Translations under genes and position numbers: made by a program | Assembly: GCA_045113275.1 (NCBI GenBank) | Contig: JBGUIU010000309.1 | Span: 11,299-75,298, forward strand | Reading direction: 5' to 3' | Length of the DNA stretch: 64,000 nucleotides | Source: UBA1181 sp045113275 | Lineage (GTDB): Bacteria; Bacteroidota; Bacteroidia; Bacteroidales; Paludibacteraceae | The notes under the pieces: model-generated | The model's input: the letters and a program-made list of their open reading frames with translations, nothing else | Database searches by the model: none | Told to the model about the DNA's origin: nothing | Shown: piece after piece, positions 56,857-63,972 of the stretch | Numbering within the stretch: the stretch's first letter is position 1 | How the letters are laid out: each line of letters begins with the position of its first letter

Positions 56857-56941
56857 AACTTACCTCAAGAATAGATTCTATAAAATATTTGGCAATTACA
56901 GTAAGAACAATCAAAAGTGCAGTAATCTTAACTCCTATCAT
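56819..56941 (-). CDS. Small membrane peptide between delta-prime and delta (40 aa)
   Basis: ATG 56939-56941 lies behind AAGGAG and overlaps the delta-prime stop (ATGA); the 3' end overlaps the delta gene start by 38 nt. One hydrophobic helix (VKITALLIVLTVIAKYFI) is followed by a charged tail. Such hidden membrane peptides occur in several operons of this window (8535, 13293). Confidence 0.55.
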   Translation of the reverse strand: MIGVKITALLIVLTVIAKYFIESILEVSYGCFYTESKDKE

Positions 56942-57735
56942 TTTTCACTCCTTATATCAAAAATCCATGTGTCAAGTAACATCTGTTTATTTACAGCCTT
57001 TGTTCTTAGTGTAGTAGAACACTTTGAAGTTGTCATTACCCATTCAAGATTCGCCTGTCTTGAAATACAAAGGCTCATAAACATCCTCAAAAAAAGTCTT
57101 AAATCATATCCTTCTGCGCCATCTTTTAAAGATAAGCTATTTGGTATCTTCAATGCATTTGCTAATGAAACCTCGGCAATATTATCAAAAACAAGGTTTG
57201 TAAAGTCATAAAACTCTTTTACTCCCTGTTCATGTAAAATATTTACATCTCCAGGCGTTTCACAAACATCGGCAATAATTTCAAGCTCTTCCTCATCTTT
57301 TATGCCTATCATATTTGCATAATCTTTTAGGTCTCTTGGATAATACTTATCCATGTGAAAAATCTGGGCTCTGCTTCTGATTGTGTCAAGTGTATTTACT
57401 GCATCTTCCAACGTCATAATAAAAAACGCATTGTTCGGCGGCTCTTCTGTTACTTTCAAAAGTGCGTTTTTTGCGGCGTTCGACATATTATCTGCATCGG
57501 GAATAAAATATATCGCTGTTGAATGAACTTTATAGGCGTCATTTATAATCTCTCTAACATCGTCAACTTTTATTCCTGATTCTACATATAAACCATCTGT
57601 TAAATCTTGAATAACTTCATGTACAAAGGTCTTTTTACCGCTACCTTTAGGACCAACAAAAATACTGAATCGTGGAAAATTACCCTCATCAATAAGCGTT
57701 TTAACATATCGCTTTAAATACTTCTGACCAATCAT
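56938..57735 (-). CDS. DNA polymerase III delta-prime / gamma-like clamp loader subunit (265 aa)
   Basis: The N-terminal MIGQKYLKRYVKTLIDEG is followed by Walker A FVGPKGSGKKT, IYFIPDADNMSNAAKNALLKVTEEPP (the DExx-like box here reads DADN) and TIRSRAQIFHMD (SRC-like motif). This is the usual delta-prime architecture with a P-loop but a degenerate Walker B. The 265 aa length is shorter than cellular HolB. It is overlapped with DnaX by 4 nt. Confidence 0.82.
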   Translation of the reverse strand: MIGQKYLKRYVKTLIDEGNFPRFSIFVGPKGSGKKTFVHEVIQDLTDGLYVESGIKVDDVREIINDAYKVHSTAIYFIPDADNMSNAAKNALLKVTEEPPNNAFFIMTLEDAVNTLDTIRSRAQIFHMDKYYPRDLKDYANMIGIKDEEELEIIADVCETPGDVNILHEQGVKEFYDFTNLVFDNIAEVSLANALKIPNSLSLKDGAEGYDLRLFLRMFMSLCISRQANLEWVMTTSKCSTTLRTKAVNKQMLLDTWIFDIRSEK

Positions 57736-58763
57736 TTTTTCTCCCTATTAACAAGTATTGTCGCCTCAATATCATATTTCGCAGATTGAGACCATTTAAT
57801 ATCTGCATTAAGCTGTACAAAAATTGTTAACCAGTTATGAATAGAATTCCAATCATCTTCGTTATAACTTTCCACGATTTTTTCATATTCTTGAAGATGA
57901 GGAATATCTAAATATGACCAATCACAACCTATTGAATATTTATCGAGGTCAATGAGAAACTTTACATACTGCTTAACAAATGTTTTTAAGTCTTTACCAT
58001 TTGCATGAAGAGTTTCTATAAGGTCAATAGCGTCATTATCTTGTGCATCATAACCAAGTAAACAATCTGTGAGTCTAAACATCGTAGAATAGTCAATCGT
58101 ACCGAGAGCGTCTACTACATGCTTTAATGTAAGTTTAGGATTATATGCGAGACACTTATCTAAATAGGTGATGCTGTCTCTGCACCCACCATCTGCCAAC
58201 TTAGCAATAAATTCAAGTGATTCATCCTCGTAGACGCACTCTTCAACCTTACAGATATATTTCAACCTGTCTACAATACCATGCTGGCTTATTCTCTGGA
58301 AATCATATCTCTGCACTCTTGAAAGAATTGTCTTAGGAATCTTCTGAGGATCAGTAGTACAAAAGATAAAAATACTCTTTGCAGGCGGCTCTTCAATAAT
58401 CTTTAACATTGCCTGCCATGCTGAGTTAGACAGCGCATGGCACTCATCAATGATAAAGATTTTGTACTCGGAGTTAATACTCTTTGTCTTTGCCTGTTGG
58501 ATTATATTACGAACATCGTCAACACCATTGTTTGATGCGGCATCCAACTCGATAGGATTCCCCATTCCTTTATTAATATCGTTTGCGAATATTCTTGCAC
58601 ATGTTGTCTTACCTGTGCCGGCACTACCTGTAAATAAATATGCGGATTTAAAAGTACCAGTTTCAATCTGCTGTTGCAATATAATTTTCGTGGAATTTTG
58701 TTCAACAACCTCATCAAATGTTGTTGGCCTGTACTTTATAGCTAACGCTTTTCTACTTGCCAA
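57732..58763 (-). CDS. DnaX (gamma-type) clamp loader ATPase, TTG start
   Basis: I choose TTG 58761-58763 behind GGAGGAGAAGAAAC, giving [M]ASRKALAIKYRPTTFDEVVEQ, the normal DnaX start; longer frames extend into the preceding gene. Walker A FTGSAGTGKTT, Walker B IIDECHALS and SRC motif ILSRVQRYDF are intact, with TEEPP-like KIIEEPPAK. The Zn module between Walker A and B is shortened, without the usual four Cys. The C-terminal collar is short, so this is gamma-like, not tau-like. It loads the sliding clamp on primed DNA. Confidence 0.85.
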   Translation of the reverse strand: MASRKALAIKYRPTTFDEVVEQNSTKIILQQQIETGTFKSAYLFTGSAGTGKTTCARIFANDINKGMGNPIELDAASNNGVDDVRNIIQQAKTKSINSEYKIFIIDECHALSNSAWQAMLKIIEEPPAKSIFIFCTTDPQKIPKTILSRVQRYDFQRISQHGIVDRLKYICKVEECVYEDESLEFIAKLADGGCRDSITYLDKCLAYNPKLTLKHVVDALGTIDYSTMFRLTDCLLGYDAQDNDAIDLIETLHANGKDLKTFVKQYVKFLIDLDKYSIGCDWSYLDIPHLQEYEKIVESYNEDDWNSIHNWLTIFVQLNADIKWSQSAKYDIEATILVNREKK

Positions 58764-59325
58764 GTTTCTTCTCCTCCAACTTCTTACAATAAATTGATAA
58801 GCTACCTGCATAACCTTCATCACAGACATTCTGCCAATTACAAGTATTCACCACTTTTTTAACAGTCTCATACTCTTCTTCTGTAAGATACATATAGCCA
58901 GTACAATCACCTTCTGCGGAATACTGTAAATCACATAAATATAAACCATCTTTCATCTCAGCGGGCTCTTCTTCTATCTCTTCATCCACTTCATCATCAC
59001 GCTCAGGCAATGCTAATAACTTTGAAATAGGCATACTATCCCAACGGTCATTTAGACCACCATCTTCACACCTTTCAGATGGCCACTTTATAGGACACTC
59101 ACAAAAATCATAGTCAAATTCGTAACGCTCTGGAAACTGATGCTCACAACAATACTCACAAAGAAAACAATCATTGTATACCGAATCATTCGGAAAATAC
59201 TTTTTAATCCAATTCTCTTTGTATTCGCATCTGGCAAGTTTACTCGGATTGTCCCCTAATGCTTCTTGCATATCAGTCCACATCTGACGATGAAGTTCCA
59301 ATGCTCGTTCTCTTGTTAGTTTCAT
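58753..59325 (-). CDS. Cys-rich hypothetical protein (190 aa)
   Basis: There are many Cys in pairs (CFLCEYCCEHQFP, DFCECPIKWPSERC, LYLCDLQYSAEGDC), suggesting one or two zinc sites, in an acidic background (ERDDEVDEEIEEEPAEM). No enzyme motif. Overlaps the DnaX start by 11 nt, so the operon is coupled. Confidence 0.68.
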   Translation of the reverse strand: MKLTRERALELHRQMWTDMQEALGDNPSKLARCEYKENWIKKYFPNDSVYNDCFLCEYCCEHQFPERYEFDYDFCECPIKWPSERCEDGGLNDRWDSMPISKLLALPERDDEVDEEIEEEPAEMKDGLYLCDLQYSAEGDCTGYMYLTEEEYETVKKVVNTCNWQNVCDEGYAGSLSIYCKKLEEKKLGK

Positions 59326-59328
59326 TAT

Positions 59329-59646
59329 TTACTCTCCTGTTAAAGATAACCTTACTGTTTCAATCTCTTCCATTTTTTTCTGCACTCGTTTCGCTTCTAA
59401 ATCTTGTCGAAGTTTGGGGTCGAGTAAATCTTCTAAAGGCTTTTCAAGATACTCACATATCAATAAAACAGTCTGAAAAGATAACGCTCTCTGTCTCGTT
59501 ATTCCATCTGATACTCTACGTGAAAAATATCCGACTGATACGCCACAATATTCTTCAAACTCTCGTAATGTGCCCCTTAATTTTGCTAAATATACGGCAT
59601 TATTAACAAAAGTTTCAATTTCATCTGCTTTCACATCTTTCTTCAT
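59329..59646 (-). CDS. HTH protein, XRE-like (105 aa)
   Basis: The chosen start is ATG 59644-59646. LAKLRGTLREFEEYCGVSVGYFSRRVSDGITRQRALSFQTVLLICEYLEKPLEDLL contains an XRE-like helix-turn-helix: EYCGVSVGYFSRRV as the HTH, then a helix with a fixed hydrophobic pattern. It may regulate the operon. The last 25 residues form a charged coiled coil. Confidence 0.7.
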   Translation of the reverse strand: MKKDVKADEIETFVNNAVYLAKLRGTLREFEEYCGVSVGYFSRRVSDGITRQRALSFQTVLLICEYLEKPLEDLLDPKLRQDLEAKRVQKKMEEIETVRLSLTGE

Positions 59647-59872
59647 TTTCATCACCCTCATGTTCCCACAATACATATCTTGCGTATCGACAAGACTCGC
59701 CGAAGCGAGTCGTTGTCTCTACCATAACAGTTCTAATATCGTATCCCACTTCTCTCAACTCTTTAATTCTGGCAGAGAGTCTTGTGATACCATATTTTTC
59801 AAAAGCATCCCTACTCGTTATCCACGGATTCTTCCTTAGATGCTTCAGAATTGCTACTTTGCTCCCTCTCAT
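59621..59872 (-). CDS. Winged-helix protein (83 aa)
   Basis: MRGSKVAILKHLRKNPWITSRDAFEKYGITRLSARIKELREVGYDIRT is the winged HTH typical of phage ORFs with a GITRLSARIKELR recognition helix; a wing TVMVETTTRFGESCRYARYVL follows. The start is uncertain because the frame is open further upstream inside the preceding gene. DNA-binding is likely. Confidence 0.72.
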   Translation of the reverse strand: MRGSKVAILKHLRKNPWITSRDAFEKYGITRLSARIKELREVGYDIRTVMVETTTRFGESCRYARYVLWEHEGDENEERCESR

Positions 59873-60269
59873 TTTCTTTTTCAAGATAATCCTGCCTTTC
59901 ACGTTTTCTTTCTTCTTGTACTGATTCAGAAAATGTTCCATACACGTCCCCGAACTTCACGCCATTGTAAATAAAGAAATACTCCCCAGTAAAATAGGGA
60001 TAATGACTATCTGCTGGCGTGAAAACTCTGTGACACAAATCAAATTCGGCGGCTTCGGCCACTTTTTTAATTTTATGAATCATCACATACAGAGAGCCGT
60101 CATCTTCCATAAAAGAAGTATTCTCAAAGCAAAATGCTGTGCTTTTCCACGCATCTTCTTCACTAAGCGGTTCACACAACATAGACTGTGTAATAGCTTT
60201 TGCACCCACAACAAGCGCATCAAGCCAGTCCATCACATTTTGCTTAATCATCTCATGCGTCATGCTCAT
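59811..60269 (-). CDS. Hypothetical protein (152 aa)
   Basis: A mixed alpha/beta N-terminal part (MIKQNVMDWLDALVVGAKAIT, GSLYVMIHKIKKVAEAAEFDLCHRVF) and an acidic C-terminal coiled coil (QEERKRERQDYLEKENEREQ). No family recognised. It overlaps the winged-helix gene at its 3' end by 62 nt. The start follows a weak GAGGAGAGAATTT. Confidence 0.66.
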   Translation of the reverse strand: MSMTHEMIKQNVMDWLDALVVGAKAITQSMLCEPLSEEDAWKSTAFCFENTSFMEDDGSLYVMIHKIKKVAEAAEFDLCHRVFTPADSHYPYFTGEYFFIYNGVKFGDVYGTFSESVQEERKRERQDYLEKENEREQSSNSEASKEESVDNE

Positions 60270-60270
60270 T

Positions 60271-60612
60271 TCAAATTCTCTCCTCTTCCAATGCAGTTTT
60301 TAATAACTCAAACATTCGCTCAGAAATAATATAATATCTCTTGTTTGCGCTTGGGCCAAAATCAAAACACAATGCTGATGCCTGTTTACCCATAGCAAAT
60401 GCTTCTTCTTCATTCTTCAACAGCCAATCTTCTTTGATTGTAAAAGACTTACAATCTGCGGTTTTTGTCTTGCACTCTATCAACCAGTCTTGCGTAACAA
60501 TATCGCCCTTATAAAAGGGAGTAGCACCAGAATTCGGCTGTCTTTTACCTCCCACAGCTTTTGCTACTTTCTTTTCCTGTTGTTTACTATAATATCTGGT
60601 CGGCTTATTCAT
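60271..60612 (-). CDS. PD-(D/E)xK nuclease-like, Holliday-junction-resolvase type (113 aa)
   Basis: The layout KQQEKKVAKAVGGKRQPNSGATPFYKGDIVTQDWLIECKTKT, with Glu in the first helix, Asp at the start of a strand and ECK in the next, is the PD-(D/E)xK core of Hjc-like resolvases and phage nucleases. It may cut branched DNA during replication or packaging. It overlaps the 53 aa gene upstream by 4 nt. Confidence 0.72.
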   Translation of the reverse strand: MNKPTRYYSKQQEKKVAKAVGGKRQPNSGATPFYKGDIVTQDWLIECKTKTADCKSFTIKEDWLLKNEEEAFAMGKQASALCFDFGPSANKRYYIISERMFELLKTALEEERI

Positions 60613-60770
60613 GCTACATACTCCCTATACTCACCGTTTTCATCCTTGATACATCTATATTCACCGCTATCAGCTCTAAAAATGTATCTCGTACCGCCCT
60701 CAAACGCTTGATAAATACGAACAATTACTCCGCTTTTTACATAACCATTTCTTGTTGTAAGCTGTTCCAT
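60609..60770 (-). CDS. Small beta-rich protein (53 aa)
   Basis: ATG 60768-60770 follows GAGGAGAATTAAG. MEQLTTRNGYVKSGVIVRIYQAFEGGTRYIFRADSGEYRC is strand-rich. It is the first gene of the long clamp-loader operon, behind the promoter at 60835-60863. Confidence 0.65.
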   Translation of the reverse strand: MEQLTTRNGYVKSGVIVRIYQAFEGGTRYIFRADSGEYRCIKDENGEYREYVA

Positions 60771-60798
60771 CTTAATTCTCCTCTCTTACATAAAAATA

Positions 60799-60863
60799 GT
60801 GTTACAATGTTTTGCTTTCTTTCAAGCTATAAACATTGTAACACATGTTGAATTAATATGCAA
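60799..60863 (-). promoter_or_regulatory. Promoter with a 14 bp inverted repeat overlapping the -10
   Basis: TTGCAT at 60858-60863, 17 bp spacer and TACAAT at 60835-60840. The -10 lies in the right arm of an inverted repeat GTGTTACAATGTTT (60799-60812) / AAACATTGTAACAC (60831-60844), so a repressor bound to the repeat would block it; in RNA it would also form a leader hairpin. Confidence 0.75.
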
Positions 60864-60881
60864 GCACTTTTTTGAAAAAAT

Positions 60882-61898
60882 TTACAAATTTACATCACTG
60901 GCTACATAGTAGCCTTCCATACCATAATCAATACAAAAATCTTTTATCTCCTTTGTTTTAGATGCAGACCTTGAATATTCCATTAAAAACGACTCAATGT
61001 CATGCACTTTAAGCCTGACTAAATGCATTTGATACTCTTTAGATTGACTGCTTTCCTGATTACCGAACTTACCCTTACCACTATAATCTTTAATGAGAGT
61101 AAACACCTCTTCTTGTGTTACGCCGTCTACAAAATCTGACAACTTGCGCTCTGTAAACGTACTTCCTTCAAGCACTATAAAACAGTTTATGTCAATAGCC
61201 ATTAATTTCTGCATAGTTGTATACGCATTTGCAAAAACAGAAAATGCTCCGACCTGTACTCGATACAACAATGTGTTCCCAATTTGATATTCTTTTATTA
61301 CAGATTTTATACCCCTAATCGCAAGTTCAGTTTTATAAGAAACGGCATTATCGTAAACAGAAAACGCTCCAACTTGTACTTTATATACACCGCCGGACAT
61401 TTCTTTATCCATATACTCTTGGAGATACTTATATCCACCGTTCAACATTACATAGCCGTTAAGTGCTTTCAATCGTCTGAGTATAGATGTGATGGCTTCA
61501 AACATTGCATCGCTTTTATTGTATTCGTAAATATCAATATTATCGCACCAAAACCCATCACAACCTAATTTCTTTATCTCTTTTGCGCGGTTTACTAAAA
61601 AGTCACGCACCCGAGTTCTACGTATATCAATCCACCACTCATGCGGCCAATCATCAAGTTGATAAGGTTTTCCATTCTTCTGTATACGATAGGGCTTTAA
61701 TTGGTTGTAATAAGAGCGAGTATCTTCTATAGCACCAACATTTAAATAGCCAAGTACGTTATAGCCCTTTTTCTTTAAATCAGAAACTTGTTCCCGATTA
61801 AAATCTTCTGGTTCTATAACAATCGTACACGCTTTACTTGTTTTCTTTAATCCTCTTGCTTTACTGCTACTGGTAAGAAATACTTTGTAATCAATCAT
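60882..61898 (-). CDS. GH114-like glycoside hydrolase with two SPOR repeats (338 aa)
   Basis: Residues 1-160 match the TM1410/GH114 barrel: YNVLGYLNVGAIEDTRSYY, HEWWIDIRRTRVRDFLVNRAKEIKKLGCDGFWCDNIDIYEY. Residues about 170-245 contain two SPOR repeats (VYKVQVGAFSVYDNAVSYKTEL, LYRVQVGAFSVFANAYTTMQKL). SPOR binds peptidoglycan lacking stem peptides. No signal peptide. A role in cell-wall polysaccharide degradation fits a tail or lysis protein, but no structural motif shows which. Confidence 0.75.
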   Translation of the reverse strand: MIDYKVFLTSSSKARGLKKTSKACTIVIEPEDFNREQVSDLKKKGYNVLGYLNVGAIEDTRSYYNQLKPYRIQKNGKPYQLDDWPHEWWIDIRRTRVRDFLVNRAKEIKKLGCDGFWCDNIDIYEYNKSDAMFEAITSILRRLKALNGYVMLNGGYKYLQEYMDKEMSGGVYKVQVGAFSVYDNAVSYKTELAIRGIKSVIKEYQIGNTLLYRVQVGAFSVFANAYTTMQKLMAIDINCFIVLEGSTFTERKLSDFVDGVTQEEVFTLIKDYSGKGKFGNQESSQSKEYQMHLVRLKVHDIESFLMEYSRSASKTKEIKDFCIDYGMEGYYVASDVNL

Positions 61899-63034
61899 AA
61901 TACTGTCTTGTGGAATACCTTTCTAAAATCTTTGCGTTTTGAACAAGTTACGACCATCTCATTTTCGACAATATCAAAATAAATATCACCATCTTCTGCA
62001 TTTCGCATTACAAGTGTTCCATATTTTTCAAGCCTTTTACGTGTTTTACCGCGACCTGAGCCCTCTTTGTGATGATAATTAAAAAAAGCCGCAAGCGCAT
62101 GAACAGCCTTAGCTATTGCATCATTAGTTGCATTTGCATCACCATGCCAGGAGCACTTGAAAATATCTGCTAATAATTTTATTCCGTGACGAATCATTAT
62201 ATTATTAGCCGCATTTTGTAAATCGCCCATTGTAAGATATGTCCACAGATTATCAATCGTGAATTTAAGAGCAATGGAGCAGTTATTCACATAATGGTGA
62301 TTATCATGCTCCGAAACCTCTTTCGCCTTTATCTGGAAAATGCAGTCGCAAAAAACATTACCAACAGCAAAACTATCGCCCTGTGTTAAGTATGTAACAG
62401 ATATACCAAGTTTCTTTGCTTTTCTTTCCTGATTACGAATAGCATTTCCATATGACTTCTGATACTTATCAAGTTCTTTACAGCTTGGCAAATATAAACT
62501 ATGCACTTTAAAGTTTTCAAATACTTTTGTTAATCCACCATAGTGGTCACCATGTGCATGTGATATTACTACTGCATCTATCTCTTTTACACCTGCCGCT
62601 TTCAGCTTAGATACTACAGTAGAAGAGGACATAGCAGTATCTATCAGTATACAATGTTCTATGGTTTTATTATCTACGGCATACTCTAAAATAGCAGTTG
62701 CATCGCCATATAAATCTTCATTCTTATCAAAAAAATGAATAGCCCAAATTCTTACTCTGCCATAAACAGTAACTTCTTCTGTTGGTTTAATAGAATCTTC
62801 TGATTTTTCTTTTGAATCTTGAACAGTCTTAGTAATAATCTTATAGCCAGCATTTTCTAATAGAATCTTACGATTTAGAGCGTTAGATATGTTTGAAAAC
62901 GCACCGCACTGAACCTTATAATAACCATCTTCTTTCACTATAGCAGTTTTAATTCCTGACTGCTCTATTATTTTTGCCGCTTGTTTTTCTGCATTTAATT
63001 TTAATCTAAATGCTCCAACTTGAATCTTATACAT
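61895..63034 (-). CDS. SPOR repeats fused to a metallo-beta-lactamase-fold protein (379 aa)
   Basis: Residues 1-75 are two SPOR repeats (YKIQVGAFRLKLNAEKQAAKI, YYKVQCGAFSNISNALNRKIL). Residues about 90-340 are a metallo-beta-lactamase fold with SHAHGDHYGG (HxHxDH), ILIDTAM, MGDLQ and later SWHGD ligands, as in ComEC-type hydrolases. The combination of a wall-binding repeat and a phosphodiesterase or hydrolase fold is unusual in phages. It overlaps the GH114-like gene by 4 nt. Confidence 0.78.
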   Translation of the reverse strand: MYKIQVGAFRLKLNAEKQAAKIIEQSGIKTAIVKEDGYYKVQCGAFSNISNALNRKILLENAGYKIITKTVQDSKEKSEDSIKPTEEVTVYGRVRIWAIHFFDKNEDLYGDATAILEYAVDNKTIEHCILIDTAMSSSTVVSKLKAAGVKEIDAVVISHAHGDHYGGLTKVFENFKVHSLYLPSCKELDKYQKSYGNAIRNQERKAKKLGISVTYLTQGDSFAVGNVFCDCIFQIKAKEVSEHDNHHYVNNCSIALKFTIDNLWTYLTMGDLQNAANNIMIRHGIKLLADIFKCSWHGDANATNDAIAKAVHALAAFFNYHHKEGSGRGKTRKRLEKYGTLVMRNAEDGDIYFDIVENEMVVTCSKRKDFRKVFHKTVL

Positions 63035-63069
63035 AATACATTCCTCATAAAAATAGTCTGTTAAACAGA

Positions 63070-63447
63070 CTAAAACAGCCGCTTTTTAGCTTTTGTCTTT
63101 GTCGGTTTAACAGACTGTTTAACAACTACTTTCTCTTTCTTTTCATTTATTCCGGCTACCTGTCTTGCCTTTACTATTACCCACGATTCTGTTATTGGCA
63201 AGAACGCTCCTGTACTTGCGTCCCAATCTTTGAAATGTTCGTACAAAGTAACTTGCTTAGAAATCTCAGGATATTGATTTTGCAAATCACGAAGTTCTCT
63301 TGCCCATTCATCCCACTGCTTATCAGATATTATATTATTGTTTAAGTGATAATACAAGCATGAATGTACAAGCATTTGGTATCTTCTTTGCTGTATCTTT
63401 TCTGCTATCTGCAACTCCTGCCCTGTAAATAATTCATATGTTTTCAT
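63070..63447 (-). CDS. Small protein with a DNA ligase Ia-like helical motif (125 aa)
   Basis: QRRYQMLVHSCLYYHLNNNIISDKQWDEWARELRDLQNQYPEIS resembles domain Ia of NAD-dependent ligases, where Y-Y-x-(D/N)-x-x-x-ISDxxYDxLxxEL-x-x-L-x-x-x-x-P is conserved. There is no adenylation domain, so it is not a ligase by itself. The C-terminal tail is basic and Lys-rich (KPTKTKAKKRLF). Similar stand-alone modules are known to me from phages, function unclear. A small palindrome AGTCTG-TTAAA-CAGACT lies just after its stop (63055-63071). Confidence 0.66.
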   Translation of the reverse strand: MKTYELFTGQELQIAEKIQQRRYQMLVHSCLYYHLNNNIISDKQWDEWARELRDLQNQYPEISKQVTLYEHFKDWDASTGAFLPITESWVIVKARQVAGINEKKEKVVVKQSVKPTKTKAKKRLF

Positions 63448-63450
63448 AAC

Positions 63451-63522
63451 AGCCCCGACCGGAATCGAACCGACATTACAGGAATCAAAATCCTGTGTGC
63501 TAACCGTTTACACTACAAGGCT
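63451..63522 (-). tRNA. tRNA-Gln (anticodon UUG)
   Basis: 72 nt on the minus strand with a complete cloverleaf: a 7 bp acceptor stem with two G-U pairs, D arm, anticodon stem CAGGA/TCCTG with loop TTTTGAT (anticodon TTG), and T arm with loop TTCGATT. No insertion, unlike its neighbours. Confidence 0.92.
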
Positions 63523-63527
63523 ATAAT

Positions 63528-63644
63528 AGTGGCGTTAGGATTCGAACCTAAAATCTCGGGTTTTACAGACCAGAAAACTTTTGCTGTATGAATCCCGAAC
63601 AGGATTCTTTCTTACGATGCGTCTACCAATTCCGCCACGCCACT
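63528..63644 (-). tRNA. tRNA-Tyr (anticodon GUA) interrupted by a 43 nt insertion
   Basis: Acceptor AGTGGCG/CGCCACT is perfect, the D arm is GGCGGAATTGGTAGACGC and the T arm TTAGG-TTCGAAT-CCTAA. The anticodon arm only forms after removing 43 nt (63572-63614) that split the 5' strand of the anticodon stem: then TCGGGT-CTGTAAA-ACCCGA results, with anticodon GTA. The mature tRNA would be 74 nt. The insert carries a hairpin GAATCC-TGTTCG-GGATTC and matches an insert in the tRNA at 63870. Confidence 0.85.
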
Positions 63645-63649
63645 ATAAA

Positions 63650-63762
63650 CGGGAGCAGAAGGATTTGAACCTTCGTTGTCTGTTGATGGAGACAGACTGT
63701 TGCCGTTGACATACTCTAACAACCACATCACTGTTGCACCCTTTGTCTACACTTACACTCCC
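63650..63762 (-). tRNA. tRNA (probably Trp, anticodon CCA) with an insertion next to the acceptor stem
   Basis: T arm GAAGG-TTCAAAT-CCTTC and acceptor TGCTCCC match GGGAGTG at the 5' end. Between the acceptor and a D arm (TGT-CAACGGCA-ACA) there are about 42 extra nt (63714-63755). The anticodon arm is TCTGT-CTCCATCA-ACAGA with an eight-base loop, so the CCA reading is likely but not certain. After removal the body is about 71 nt. Confidence 0.6.
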
Positions 63763-63869
63763 ATGGTCGGTTTAAAGTAAACCGATAACTGCACATCGGG
63801 AATAATTGGCCTGAACTACCTGCAAGCAGACAGCTCACTGAGTTACCCACATTTGCTCTTAACTCCGCA
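63763..63869 (-). other. Structured region with tRNA-like parts
   Basis: The 107 nt between two tRNAs contain a perfect 7 bp stem CGGTTTA-AAG-TAAACCG (63768-63784), another stem CCGAT/ATCGG beside it, and a stretch resembling a D arm and anticodon arm (AACTCAGTGAGC then CTGTC-TGCTTGCA-GGTAG). No normal T arm is present. It may be a degenerate or heavily interrupted tRNA, or part of a leader. Confidence 0.4.
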
Positions 63870-63969
63870 GGGGGTAGATAGGAATTGAACTTATGAAAAC
63901 CAACATTTTATCCGATAGAAAAATTGCTGTATGAATCACGAACATGATTCATCGTAAAAATTCTACCCC
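63870..63969 (-). tRNA. Unusual tRNA interrupted by a 40 nt insertion in the D arm
   Basis: Acceptor GGGGTAG/CTACCCC is perfect and the T arm reads ATAAG-TTCAATT-CCTAT (one mismatch). Removing 40 nt (63917-63956) gives a D arm TTTT-ATCGGAT-AAAA. The body then has only about 60 nt and no complete anticodon stem, so it is either degenerate or has more changes. The insert shares GAATC-x-TGTTCG-x-GATTC and CATACAGCAA with the tRNA-Tyr insert. Confidence 0.5.
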
Positions 63970-63972
63970 CAA

